Shown piece by piece: positions 5,360 through 11,513 of a stretch of DNA of 11,513 nucleotides (positions are counted from its first letter, which is position 1; each line of letters starts with the position of its first letter). Position numbers and translations under genes: made by a program. This DNA is from CBDHDN01 sp965261585 (lineage in GTDB: Bacteria; Pseudomonadota; Alphaproteobacteria; UBA6615), in the NCBI GenBank assembly GCA_965261585.1, contig CBDHDN010000060.1, positions 1-11,513 of the forward strand. The letters are read 5' to 3'. Under the pieces are notes generated by a model, which saw only the letters and a list, made by a program, of their open reading frames with translations, searched no databases and had not been told where the DNA came from.

Positions 5360-5857
5360 CTACTCCGCGGCGTCGGGCCCCTTGTCCAGCCAGCGGGCCG
5401 CGGCCTGGTCGTCGTCGGCGCGTGCGGCGACCCATTGCGGGCCGCTGCCCGTCTCCTCGCGCTTCCAGAACGGCGCCTTCGTCTTGAGCCAATCGATCAG
5501 GTAGTTGCAGGCGTCGAACGCCGCCTGACGGTGTGCCGACGCACAGGCGACGAGGACGATGCGGTCGCCCGGCGCCAACGCGCCGTAGCGATGGATGATC
5601 AGCGTCGCCTCGAGCGGCCAGCGCGCCTGCGCCTCGGCCGCCACCTCGGCCAGCATCTTCTCGGTCATGCCGGGGTAATGTTCGAGCGTCATGGCGCTGA
5701 CGCGCTCGACCACCGCGACGGACCCAGGGCCGGCGGGACCGTCGAGGTCGCGCACCAGCCCGACGAAGCTGACGATCCCGCCGATCGCCGCATTGCCGGC
5801 GCTCAGCGCGGCCAGCTCGGCGCCGACGTCGAAATCCTCGCGCTGCACCCGGATCAT
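5360..5857 (-). CDS. moaE: Molybdopterin synthase large (catalytic) subunit MoaE
   Basis: MoaE pairs with thiocarboxylated MoaD to add two sulfurs to cyclic pyranopterin monophosphate, giving molybdopterin in the cytoplasm. The 165-residue protein has FVGLVRD (31-37), LEHYPGM (58-64), IIHRYGAL (87-94), SAHRQAAFDAC (107-117) and KTKAPFWKRE (125-134). Lys125 and Lys132 correspond to the active-site Lys119 and Lys126 of E. coli MoaE. Length fits the family, with a short unconserved tail. The ATG at 5857 lies 11 nt after the moaD stop, with GAGGGCC in between as part of the ribosome binding site, so the two subunits are made from one message. It is the last gene of the cofactor train and converges on the aminotransferase. 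Confidence 0.95.
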   Translation of the reverse strand: MIRVQREDFDVGAELAALSAGNAAIGGIVSFVGLVRDLDGPAGPGSVAVVERVSAMTLEHYPGMTEKMLAEVAAEAQARWPLEATLIIHRYGALAPGDRIVLVACASAHRQAAFDACNYLIDWLKTKAPFWKREETGSGPQWVAARADDDQAAARWLDKGPDAAE

Positions 5858-5868
5858 GGCCGTGGCCC

Positions 5869-6120
5869 TCAGCCGCCCGTCACCGGCGGGAAGAATGCGA
5901 CCTCGTCGCCGTCGGACACCGGGTGGTCGAACGGCACGTATTCCTGGTTGACCGCCGCGCGCACCGCCTGCATCTCGGCGAACGCCTTGGCGTAGCCGGG
6001 GCCCCGGTCCTTGAGCCAGGCGACCAACTCGGCGACCGTCGCCACCTCGGCGGGCAGGCTCACGTCCTCCTCCCCGATCCCCGTGCGGGTCCTCAACCAG
6101 GCGAAGTAGAGCAGTTTCAT
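5869..6120 (-). CDS. moaD: Molybdopterin synthase sulfur-carrier subunit MoaD
   Basis: This 83-residue ubiquitin-fold protein starts MKLLYFAWLRTRTG and ends in the essential Gly-Gly (FFPPVTGG). In the family the last Gly is adenylated by MoeB and thiocarboxylated, then donates sulfur in the MoaE active site. VNQEYV and DGDEVAFFPPV are typical strands near the C-terminus. No moeB is in the window. The start lies 41 nt below the moeA stop, with GAGG about 9 nt before the ATG, and moaE follows after 11 nt. Length is normal. Confidence 0.95.
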   Translation of the reverse strand: MKLLYFAWLRTRTGIGEEDVSLPAEVATVAELVAWLKDRGPGYAKAFAEMQAVRAAVNQEYVPFDHPVSDGDEVAFFPPVTGG

Positions 6121-6161
6121 CGATCAGCCTCGTGACGGCGCTTCGGCACAGCTTAGCGGCT

Positions 6162-7415
6162 CTACAGGACTTCCGCGAAAGGCAAAAAATCGACCGGCGT
6201 TCCCATGGTCACGTCCGTTACGTCCTCGGCGAGCTCGACGAGCCCGTCGGCCTCGACCAGGGAGCTCAGGATCCCGGCACCCTCGCGCGGGAACTTGACG
6301 GCCGTGAGCGCGCCGTCCGCCGCCCGCTCCAACCGAGCGCGCACGTATTCGCGGCGGTTGCGCTTCTTGCGGTGGTCGAACCCGGCGGTAACGCGGAACA
6401 GGTGCGGCTCGACAGTTCGGGCCCCGGCCAGCCGCAGCAGGGCCGGCCGGGCCAGGCGCAGGAAGGTCACCATCATTGCCGCCGGGTTGCCCGGCAGGCC
6501 GATCAGCGGGGTGCCGCCGATCTGGCCCATCGCGACCGGCCGGCCGGGCTTGATCGCGAGCTTCCAGAAATACAGGCTGCCGCGGGCACGAACGACGCCG
6601 GCGATGTGGTCCTCCTCACCCACCGACATGCCGCCCGACGTCAGGATCAAATCGTGCCCCGTGGCCGCGTCGGTGAGGGCGGCATCGATCGCGGCGGCCT
6701 CGTCGGCCAGGATGCCGAGGTCCGTCGGTGCCGCGCCGAGTGCCTTGACGAGCGCCACCAGGGCATAGCGGTTGGCGTCGTAGACGGCGCCCAGCGGCAA
6801 CGCCGTACCCGGCTCATGGACCTCGTCGCCGGTCGAGAAGATCGCCACCCGCAGCCGCCGGTACACCGGCACGGCAGGGCGGCCGAGCGCGGCGGCGAGG
6901 CCGACGTCCTGCGGCCGCAGCCGCTGCCCGTCCCGCAGCACGATCGTGCCGACGCGCACGTCCTCGCCGCGCTGGCGTCGGTTGGCGCCACGGCCGATCC
7001 CGGGCCGGATGACGACGACGTCGCCGCGGCTCGTGCAGTCCTCCTGCATCATGACCGTGTCGGGTCCGTCGGGCATGACGGCGCCGGTAAAGATACGGAT
7101 GGCCTCGCCGCGCCGGGCCGGTCGGCCGAGCGAATGGCCGGCGGCCGCGCGTCCGGTTACCGGCAGCTCGGTGTCCCGATCGGCGGCCAGGTCGGCGAAA
7201 TGCACGGCATAGCCGTCGACCGCGGCGTTGTCGTGCGGCGGCACGTCCCGGTCGGCGATCAGATCGGCGGCGAGGATGCGGCCGGCCGCCTCGCTCAGCG
7301 GGACCGTTTCCCGTTCGCCGACCGGCGCAAGGCGGGCGCGCAGCTCGGCCAGCGCCGCCGCCGCCGGCATCAGGGCGCCGCCATGGGCAAAGCAATCGTC
7401 GCTGAGCTGGGCCAC
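6162..7415 (-). CDS. moeA: Molybdopterin molybdotransferase MoeA
   Basis: MoeA inserts molybdate into adenylylated molybdopterin, releasing AMP and forming active cofactor. The 417-residue protein has all family landmarks: VPPHDNAAVDGYAV (58-71), IFTGAVMPDGPDTVMMQED (108-126), the MoCF-type segment STGDEV (194-199) with LTSGGMSVGEEDH (258-270), and LPGNPAAMM (307-315), followed by the C-terminal beta-barrel domain. Asp67 and Asp270-region residues correspond to known catalytic positions of E. coli MoeA (411 residues). The start is a GTG at 7415, three nt after the mobB stop, with GGGA about 12 nt upstream. An ATG at codon 16 is an alternative, but would leave no room for its own site between the genes. 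Tight spacing implies co-translation with mobB. Confidence 0.94.
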   Translation of the reverse strand: MAQLSDDCFAHGGALMPAAAALAELRARLAPVGERETVPLSEAAGRILAADLIADRDVPPHDNAAVDGYAVHFADLAADRDTELPVTGRAAAGHSLGRPARRGEAIRIFTGAVMPDGPDTVMMQEDCTSRGDVVVIRPGIGRGANRRQRGEDVRVGTIVLRDGQRLRPQDVGLAAALGRPAVPVYRRLRVAIFSTGDEVHEPGTALPLGAVYDANRYALVALVKALGAAPTDLGILADEAAAIDAALTDAATGHDLILTSGGMSVGEEDHIAGVVRARGSLYFWKLAIKPGRPVAMGQIGGTPLIGLPGNPAAMMVTFLRLARPALLRLAGARTVEPHLFRVTAGFDHRKKRNRREYVRARLERAADGALTAVKFPREGAGILSSLVEADGLVELAEDVTDVTMGTPVDFLPFAEVL

Positions 7416-7418
7416 GAC

Positions 7419-7937
7419 CTAGTTTCCCGCCTCGGCGAGCCGCGCCAAGTCGCAGTGCCGGACGACGAAGTCGGCAATCGCCGCGACGTCGTTCAAATCG
7501 AGGACCGGGACGGCCACGCCGTTCAGCGGGGCGTCGCTGGCGACGGCGACGACGCCGCGATCGCCGGCGGCCAGCAGGGGCTGGCCAAGCGACGGCCGGT
7601 GCACCTCCAGCTTCTTATGATCTCCGCCCTTGAAGCCTTCGACGAGCAGCAGGTCGACCGGCGTCATGTGGGCGACGAGAGCCTCGAGGGTCGGCTCCGC
7701 GGCGCCGCGCAGCTCATGCATCAGCGCCCAGCGATGCGCCGAGGCGACCAGCACCTCGCTCGCTCCGGCGCTGCGGTGACGATGGCTGTCCTTGCCCGGC
7801 TGGTCGACGTCGAAGGCATGGTGCGCGTGCTTCACAGTGGAGATGCGGATGCCGCGCGCGACCAGCACGGCGACCAGCCCGGTCAGCAGCGTCGTCTTGC
7901 CGCTGCCGCTCCAACCCGCCAGGCCGAGGATGCGCAC
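7419..7937 (-). CDS. mobB: Molybdopterin-guanine dinucleotide biosynthesis protein MobB
   Basis: MobB is a GTP-binding accessory protein for conversion of molybdopterin to its guanine dinucleotide form with MobA. The 172-residue sequence has a P-loop GWSGSGKTT (8-16), the family segment TVKHAHHAFDVDQPGKDSHR starting near 39, then SAGASEVLVAS, and a Walker-B-like DLLLVEGFK. The start is GTG at 7937, giving RILGLAGWSGSGKTT as expected. MobA is not in the window. The moeA start follows three nt after the stop. Upstream, 164 nt with a strong GC-rich inverted repeat separate it from pgsA, so this train may have reduced read-through or its own promoter. Confidence 0.93.
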   Translation of the reverse strand: MRILGLAGWSGSGKTTLLTGLVAVLVARGIRISTVKHAHHAFDVDQPGKDSHRHRSAGASEVLVASAHRWALMHELRGAAEPTLEALVAHMTPVDLLLVEGFKGGDHKKLEVHRPSLGQPLLAAGDRGVVAVASDAPLNGVAVPVLDLNDVAAIADFVVRHCDLARLAEAGN

Positions 7938-7970
7938 CGGCTAGTGCTCTCGATCGAAGTCGGGCGCTTT

Positions 7971-8084
7971 ACCCCCCACCCCAACCCTCCCCCCCTTGGG
8001 GGGAGGGAGTATTCCGTGCAGGGCAGGCTGCTGCTCCGTACCCCTAAGGCCCCCCCCAAGTGGGGGAGGGTTGGGGTGGGGGGT
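7971..8084. repeat. GC-rich element with a perfect 23-nt inverted repeat
   Basis: The left arm 7971-7993 and right arm 8062-8084 are exact reverse complements; the right arm contains GGGGGAGGGTTGGGGTGGGG. Inside it are two smaller hairpins, CCCCCC-TT-GGGGGG near 7989-8002 and CCCCC..GGGGG near 8050-8066. This CACCCCAACCCTCCCCC type of intergenic repeat is familiar to me from many alphaproteobacterial genomes. It lies between pgsA and mobB, both minus strand. G-runs on one strand could also form a quadruplex. No T-run follows, so it is not a classic intrinsic terminator. Confidence 0.9.
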
Positions 8085-8101
8085 GTGATACCGATCCGGC
8101 A

Positions 8102-8665
8102 TCAATTGCTCGTACCGCTGGGCGCCGCCATGCTGCGCAGGCCGGTGACGAGGTAGTCATAGCCGGTGATCACGGTCAGCGCGGCGGCGAGCCACAGGCC
8201 GGCCTCGCCGATCACCCGGATCAGCGGCTCGAGCCAAGTGTCGCCGACGATCAGGAAACCAAGCGCCGCGCATTGAACCGCCGTCTTCCATTTGGCCAGG
8301 CGGCTCACCGGCATGGGCACGCCCTGTTCCGCCAGATACTCGCGCAGGCCGGTGACGATGACTTCGCGCATCAAGATGGCAACCGCCGGCACCAGCGTCG
8401 GGCCGGCGACCAGGCCCTGGCCGGCGAGCATCAGCAGGACCGCGGCGACCAACACCTTGTCGGCGATCGGATCGAACAGCCGCCCCAGGCTCGACTGTTG
8501 TTCGAGCGAGCGTGCCAGGAAGCCGTCGAGCCAGTCCGTCACCGCCGCGGCGACGAAGACCGCGAGCGCGGCCCAGCGATAGCCATCGCCGCTCTGGAAC
8601 AACAGCGCGACGATCACCGGAACCGCAGCCATGCGCGACATCGTCAGGATGTTGGGCAGGTTCAC
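8102..8665 (-). CDS. pgsA: CDP-diacylglycerol-glycerol-3-phosphate 3-phosphatidyltransferase
   Basis: PgsA is an inner-membrane enzyme that makes phosphatidylglycerolphosphate from CDP-diacylglycerol and glycerol-3-phosphate, the committed step to phosphatidylglycerol and cardiolipin. The 187-residue protein has the complete CDP-alcohol phosphotransferase motif: Asp44, Asp47-Gly48, Ala51-Arg52, Gly61, Asp65 and Asp69, in TDWLDGFLAR and GRLFDPIADK. The N-terminus NLPNILTMSRMAAVP is typical of PgsA. Hydrophobic segments near 12-24, 31-43, 72-90, 130-145 and 155-170 fit the family topology. The start is GTG at 8665; the next in-frame ATG would remove the conserved LPNILT. It follows uvrC by 51 nt, an order common in alphaproteobacteria. 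Confidence 0.95.
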   Translation of the reverse strand: MNLPNILTMSRMAAVPVIVALLFQSGDGYRWAALAVFVAAAVTDWLDGFLARSLEQQSSLGRLFDPIADKVLVAAVLLMLAGQGLVAGPTLVPAVAILMREVIVTGLREYLAEQGVPMPVSRLAKWKTAVQCAALGFLIVGDTWLEPLIRVIGEAGLWLAAALTVITGYDYLVTGLRSMAAPSGTSN

Positions 8666-8716
8666 GGACCGGGCCTCGTCAGGCCCCGTCGGCGGCCGCG
8701 CCGCGGATCGGGGCGC

Positions 8717-10693
8717 CTAGTCGACGGCGCTGTGAAAGTGGTCATACAGGCGGCGTGCGACGGTCTTGCTGATGCCATCCACCTTCTCCAGATCGGCCAG
8801 GCCGGCACGTGAGACGCTGCGCGCCGAACCAAAGTGGTTGAGCAGGGCCCGCTTGCGGCGCGCGCCAATGCCGGCGATTTCTTCGAGCGGGCTGCGATCG
8901 ATCGCTCGTGAGCGCTTCGCCCGGTGGGCGCCGATCGCAAACCGGTGCGCCTCGTCACGCAGCCGCTGCAGGAAATACAGCAACGGGTCCTTGTCTTCCA
9001 GACTGAACGGTGCCCGGCCCGGCATGAAAAAGCGCTCGCGCCCGGCGTTGCGATCGGCGCCCTTGGCGATGGCGACGACCGGTTGGTCGGCGATGCCGAG
9101 GTCGGCCAGCACTTCCAACGCCACGCTCAGCTGACCGGCGCCGCCGTCCAGCATGATCAAATCGGGCCAATGACCGCGGTCTCGGCCCGGATATTCCTTG
9201 AGCACCCGGGCCAGGCGCCGCGTCAGCACCTGACGCATCATTGCGTAGTCGTCGCCCGGGGCGATCTTATCGGCGCCGGCCGCCGCTTGGCTGTGCTGGA
9301 CGGCGCCGTTTTTTTGCTTCGTGGCGCTTTTTCTGGCCGCCACGTCGCGGATCGTGAACTTGCGATAGGCGTTCTTGATGAAGCCGTCGGGGCCGGCGAC
9401 GATCATCGCACCGGTGGCATGGGTCCCGGACACGTGCGAGTTGTCGTAGACCTCGATCCGCTCCGGCACGCCGTCGAGGCCGAACAGCTGGGCGGCCCGT
9501 TCCAACAGCCGCCGCTGCGACGAGCTCTCGGCCAGGCGGCGGGCCAGTGCCTCGCGCGCATTCGCCAGCGCGTGGTCGAGCAGCTTCCGCTTGGCGCCGC
9601 GCTGCGGGTGGGTGAGCGTCACCTTGTGGCTGGCCCGCAGCTCCAGGGCGTCGGCCAGCAGCGCCTGCTCCGGCAGCCGAGGGCTCAGCAGTAGCAGCCG
9701 GGGCGCCGGCTTGTTCTCATAGAACTGAGCGAGGAATGCCGACAGCACCTCCTCGGTCCCCTGGGAGCGGTCGTGCCTCGGGAAGTAGGCGCGGTTGCCG
9801 TAGTTGCGGCCGCCGCGGAAGAAGAACACCTGGACACAGGTCTGGCCGGCATCGGTGTAGGCCGCGGCGATGTCGGTGTCCGGCAGATCGAGGCCCTCGA
9901 CGTTGATGTCCTGGCGGGCCTGTATCTGGGTGAGGGCGCGGATGCGGTCGCGATAGCGGGCGGCGGTCTCGTAATCCAGCTGTTCGCTGGCCTGCTGCAT
10001 GGCCTTGGCCAGCCGCTGCTGTACTTCGCGGCTGCGCCCGGCCAGAAAGGCGTTCGCATCCTTCAGCAGCTGGCCATAGTCGTTGGCGCTGACGCGGTCG
10101 ACGCAGGGCGCGCTGCAGCGCTTCAGCTGGTACTTCAGGCAAGGCCGAGTGCGGCCGGCGAACACGGCGTCGGAGCACGAGCGCAGCAGGAAGGCCCGCT
10201 CCAGCGCGCTCAGCGTCCGGTTGACGGCGCCGGCGCTGGCGAACGGGCCGTGATAGGTGCCGGGCTGGTTGCGCGCGCCACGGTATTTCTTGATGCGCGG
10301 CCAGGCGTGGTCGCCGGTCATCAGGATGTAGGGGAAGCTCTTGTCGTCGCGCAGCAGGATATTGTAGCGCGGCCGCAGGCGCTTGATGAGGTTCGATTCG
10401 AGCAGCAGCGCCTCGACCTCGGTGTGGGTCGTCACGACCTCGAGCGCGCAGGTCTCGCTCACCATGCGCTGCAGCCGCTGCGACAGCCTGCCCAACTGCG
10501 TGTAGCTGGTGACGCGGCGCCTCAGGCTGTTGGCCTTGCCGACATACAGCGCATCGCCGCGGGCATTGAGCATGCGATAGACGCCGGGCCCGTTCGGCAG
10601 CGTCTTCAACTGGGTCTTGATGACCGCCACGCCGCTCGTCGGCATGGCGCCCGTCTCGCCACCCTCGTTCGTCGCTTCCGCGGCCGTGTTCAT
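8717..10693 (-). CDS. uvrC: Excinuclease ABC subunit C (UvrC)
   Basis: UvrC makes both incisions around a lesion marked by UvrAB in nucleotide excision repair. Numbered from the ATG at 10693, the 658 residues hold the GIY-YIG nuclease (GVYRM 37-41, YVGK 50-53), four Cys (173, 185, 193, 197) that fit the family's iron-sulfur cluster, a UVR helix pair for UvrB contact (about 226-260, EQLDYETAARYRDRI), the RNase H-like nuclease with Asp417 (EVYDNSHVSG), Asp516 (LIMLDGGAGQL) and His583 (DEAHRFAI), and C-terminal helix-hairpin-helix repeats (about 602-655). The frame is open back to 10825, but those 44 residues are not UvrC-like. An ATG at codon 16 is another option. A Lys/Ala/Gln-rich insertion of about 26 residues precedes PGDDYAMM. 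I saw no alphaproteobacterial LexA box upstream. Confidence 0.96.
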   Translation of the reverse strand: MNTAAEATNEGGETGAMPTSGVAVIKTQLKTLPNGPGVYRMLNARGDALYVGKANSLRRRVTSYTQLGRLSQRLQRMVSETCALEVVTTHTEVEALLLESNLIKRLRPRYNILLRDDKSFPYILMTGDHAWPRIKKYRGARNQPGTYHGPFASAGAVNRTLSALERAFLLRSCSDAVFAGRTRPCLKYQLKRCSAPCVDRVSANDYGQLLKDANAFLAGRSREVQQRLAKAMQQASEQLDYETAARYRDRIRALTQIQARQDINVEGLDLPDTDIAAAYTDAGQTCVQVFFFRGGRNYGNRAYFPRHDRSQGTEEVLSAFLAQFYENKPAPRLLLLSPRLPEQALLADALELRASHKVTLTHPQRGAKRKLLDHALANAREALARRLAESSSQRRLLERAAQLFGLDGVPERIEVYDNSHVSGTHATGAMIVAGPDGFIKNAYRKFTIRDVAARKSATKQKNGAVQHSQAAAGADKIAPGDDYAMMRQVLTRRLARVLKEYPGRDRGHWPDLIMLDGGAGQLSVALEVLADLGIADQPVVAIAKGADRNAGRERFFMPGRAPFSLEDKDPLLYFLQRLRDEAHRFAIGAHRAKRSRAIDRSPLEEIAGIGARRKRALLNHFGSARSVSRAGLADLEKVDGISKTVARRLYDHFHSAVD

Positions 10694-11046
10694 TGCGCCA
10701 TCTTCACCCTTCGGGGTGCTGCGGCATCCGATCGTGCGCAATCCGCGCTCACAAATGTCCACGCTTTCTGTGGAAAAGATTGTTCGTAACCAAGGGCCCG
10801 CGAGGCCTGGAGGCAGCAATACCAACGCTTACGACGACATTGCCCAAAATTTGTGCATTTCCCTTAAGTGATTGGTGTTCTTAGTGAATTCCTAAGTCAA
10901 CGGGAAAGAACGGGGCGGCGACCGGTAAGTTGACTCTGTGTTGCTAAAATGCAACGACGATGAACGGGACCCTGTGAATAACTCGGCCCGTCGGGGGGGC
11001 TGTCAAAAACGCCCTAAGCATAGGAAGTAACATATATTTTACCGTT
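10694..11046. other. AT-richer gap between the SDR gene and uvrC
   Basis: No gene is seen in these 353 bp. The stretch is visibly richer in A/T than its surroundings and should contain the uvrC promoter, though I find no convincing -35/-10 pair. Three short dyads with 5-bp arms occur: TCCAC-N7-GTGGA (10758-10774), CTTAG-N7-CTAAG (10880-10896) and GTTGC-N6-GCAAC (10940-10955). Two 9-mers fit the DnaA-box pattern TTWTNCACA on the minus strand, at 10777-10769 and 10981-10973. No intrinsic terminator for the SDR gene is evident. A small RNA cannot be excluded. Confidence 0.5.
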
Positions 11047-11513
11047 TCAATCGGGTTCTCCCGCGGCCGCCGGGCGGGCGATGGCGTGGCCGTACCCTCC
11101 AAGAGCGTAACCCCCGAGGGCGTAACCGTTGTCGAGCAGCAGGCACTGGCCCGTCAAGGCCGGCGAAGCGACGATGAAGGCGACGGCCTCACACAGCTCG
11201 ACCGGGTCGGTCGCCCGCCCCAACAGGGTCTCGGCAAGCATGCCGGCGAAGTGCCCCTCGCTTTGCCGGCGACCGCGCAGGACCGGCCCCGGCGCAATGG
11301 CGTTGACCCGGGCGCGCGGTGCCAGGGCGAGGGCAAGCATGCGGGTGGCGTCGTGCAAGGCCGACTTGGCGATGGTGTAGGACAGGAAGCCGGCCGACGG
11401 CCGCGCCACCCACTGGTCGAGAATGTTGACGACAACGCCGCCAGCGCCCGCCGGCAACCGCGCGGCGAAGCCCTGGCTCAAGGCGATCGGCGCCCGCAGA
11501 TTCGTTTCGATGT
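11047..11513 (-). CDS. Short-chain dehydrogenase/reductase, pteridine-reductase-like (5' end outside window)
   Basis: The frame is open to the window edge; the first visible residues are IETNLRAPIALSQGFAARLP, the alpha-E region of a classical SDR, so the NAD(P)-binding Rossmann N-terminus lies beyond 11513. The active site reads NILDQWVARPSAGFLSYTIAK: Tyr and Lys are in YxxxK, and the position 13 residues before the Tyr, usually Ser, is Asp. The same Asp/Tyr/Lys set occurs in Leishmania PTR1 and E. coli FolM, which reduce pterins, so a pteridine reductase-like role is favoured over FabG-type ketoacyl reduction. VNAIAPGPVL follows as expected, and LTGQCLLLDNGYAL is the usual SDR C-terminal region. 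The tail has a short GYALG repeat. It is the first gene of the minus-strand train but 353 bp from uvrC. Confidence 0.85.
   Translation of the reverse strand, partial: IETNLRAPIALSQGFAARLPAGAGGVVVNILDQWVARPSAGFLSYTIAKSALHDATRMLALALAPRARVNAIAPGPVLRGRRQSEGHFAGMLAETLLGRATDPVELCEAVAFIVASPALTGQCLLLDNGYALGGYALGGYGHAIARPAAAGEPD
11089..11127 (-). repeat. 15-nt in-frame repeat at the SDR C-terminus
   Basis: Two 15-nt units at 11127-11113 and 11112-11098 (GGTTACGC-C/T-CT-C/T-GG-) encode GYALG twice, followed by a partial third unit encoding GYG. It lies in the last 30 residues of the SDR, beyond the fold core. Confidence 0.7.

Noticed and set aside
6132..8156. Very long plus-strand open frame (674 codons)
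   Set aside because: It is the antisense shadow of moeA and mobB, both identified by clear motifs; the translation is Arg/Gly/Ala-rich and runs through the GC-rich repeat.
9773..10789. Plus-strand open frame (338 codons) over uvrC
   Set aside because: Antisense to the UvrC N-terminal half, which carries all expected motifs.
10694..10825. 44-codon N-terminal extension of uvrC
   Set aside because: The residues are not UvrC-like and begin in the AT-richer gap; the ATG at 10693 already leaves extra residues before the GIY-YIG domain.
10694..11046. SOS (LexA) box upstream of uvrC
   Set aside because: I looked for GTTC-N7-GTTC and its complement and found single half-sites only.

Overview
The window looks like high-GC alphaproteobacterial chromosome, probably from the Rhodospirillales or a relative. 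The evidence is the petP/petR-type regulators beside a branched-chain aminotransferase, a uvrC-pgsA-molybdopterin gene train, and GC-rich palindromic intergenic repeats of a kind common in alphaproteobacteria. This is inferred from gene families and order, not from a marker gene.

Left part (1-2740, accessory). The 3' end of an IS transposase is followed by a minus-strand operon-like set under a near-consensus sigma-70-type promoter (TTGACA, 16 nt, TATGAT, at 2488-2515). In transcription order it holds lipoprotein B, a broken short ORF B, a secreted protein rich in Asp/Gly metal-binding-like loops, lipoprotein A (a diverged paralogue of B), and a broken ORF A. In both copies the short ORF begins 14 nt inside the end of its lipoprotein gene, and the two short ORFs share a motif of the form aspartate-rich turn, G, x, (V/L)IAE(Y/H)HG(V/L)P. 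I read this as a tandemly duplicated two-gene cassette. Both downstream partners are decayed by frameshifts, and copy A also by a stop codon and apparent IS truncation. I know of no named system of this form, and it is the most novel item here.

Middle (2741-5359). A PetR-like OmpR-family response regulator carries a single +1 frameshift between its receiver and DNA-binding domains. A PetP-like MarR regulator lies upstream of it, and a class IV (branched-chain) aminotransferase is divergent from that. The aminotransferase and the molybdenum cofactor genes converge on a gene-free interval filled by nested inverted repeats.

Right part (5360-11513). All genes are on the minus strand, in transcription order: a pteridine-reductase-like SDR (cut by the window end), uvrC, pgsA, mobB, moeA, moaD, moaE. 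mobB, moeA, moaD and moaE serve late steps of molybdopterin cofactor synthesis: moaD and moaE form molybdopterin synthase, moeA inserts molybdate, and mobB is an accessory GTP-binding protein. pgsA makes phosphatidylglycerolphosphate, and uvrC is the nucleotide-excision-repair nuclease. A 23-nt perfect inverted repeat separates pgsA from mobB. No tRNA, rRNA or CRISPR array was seen.
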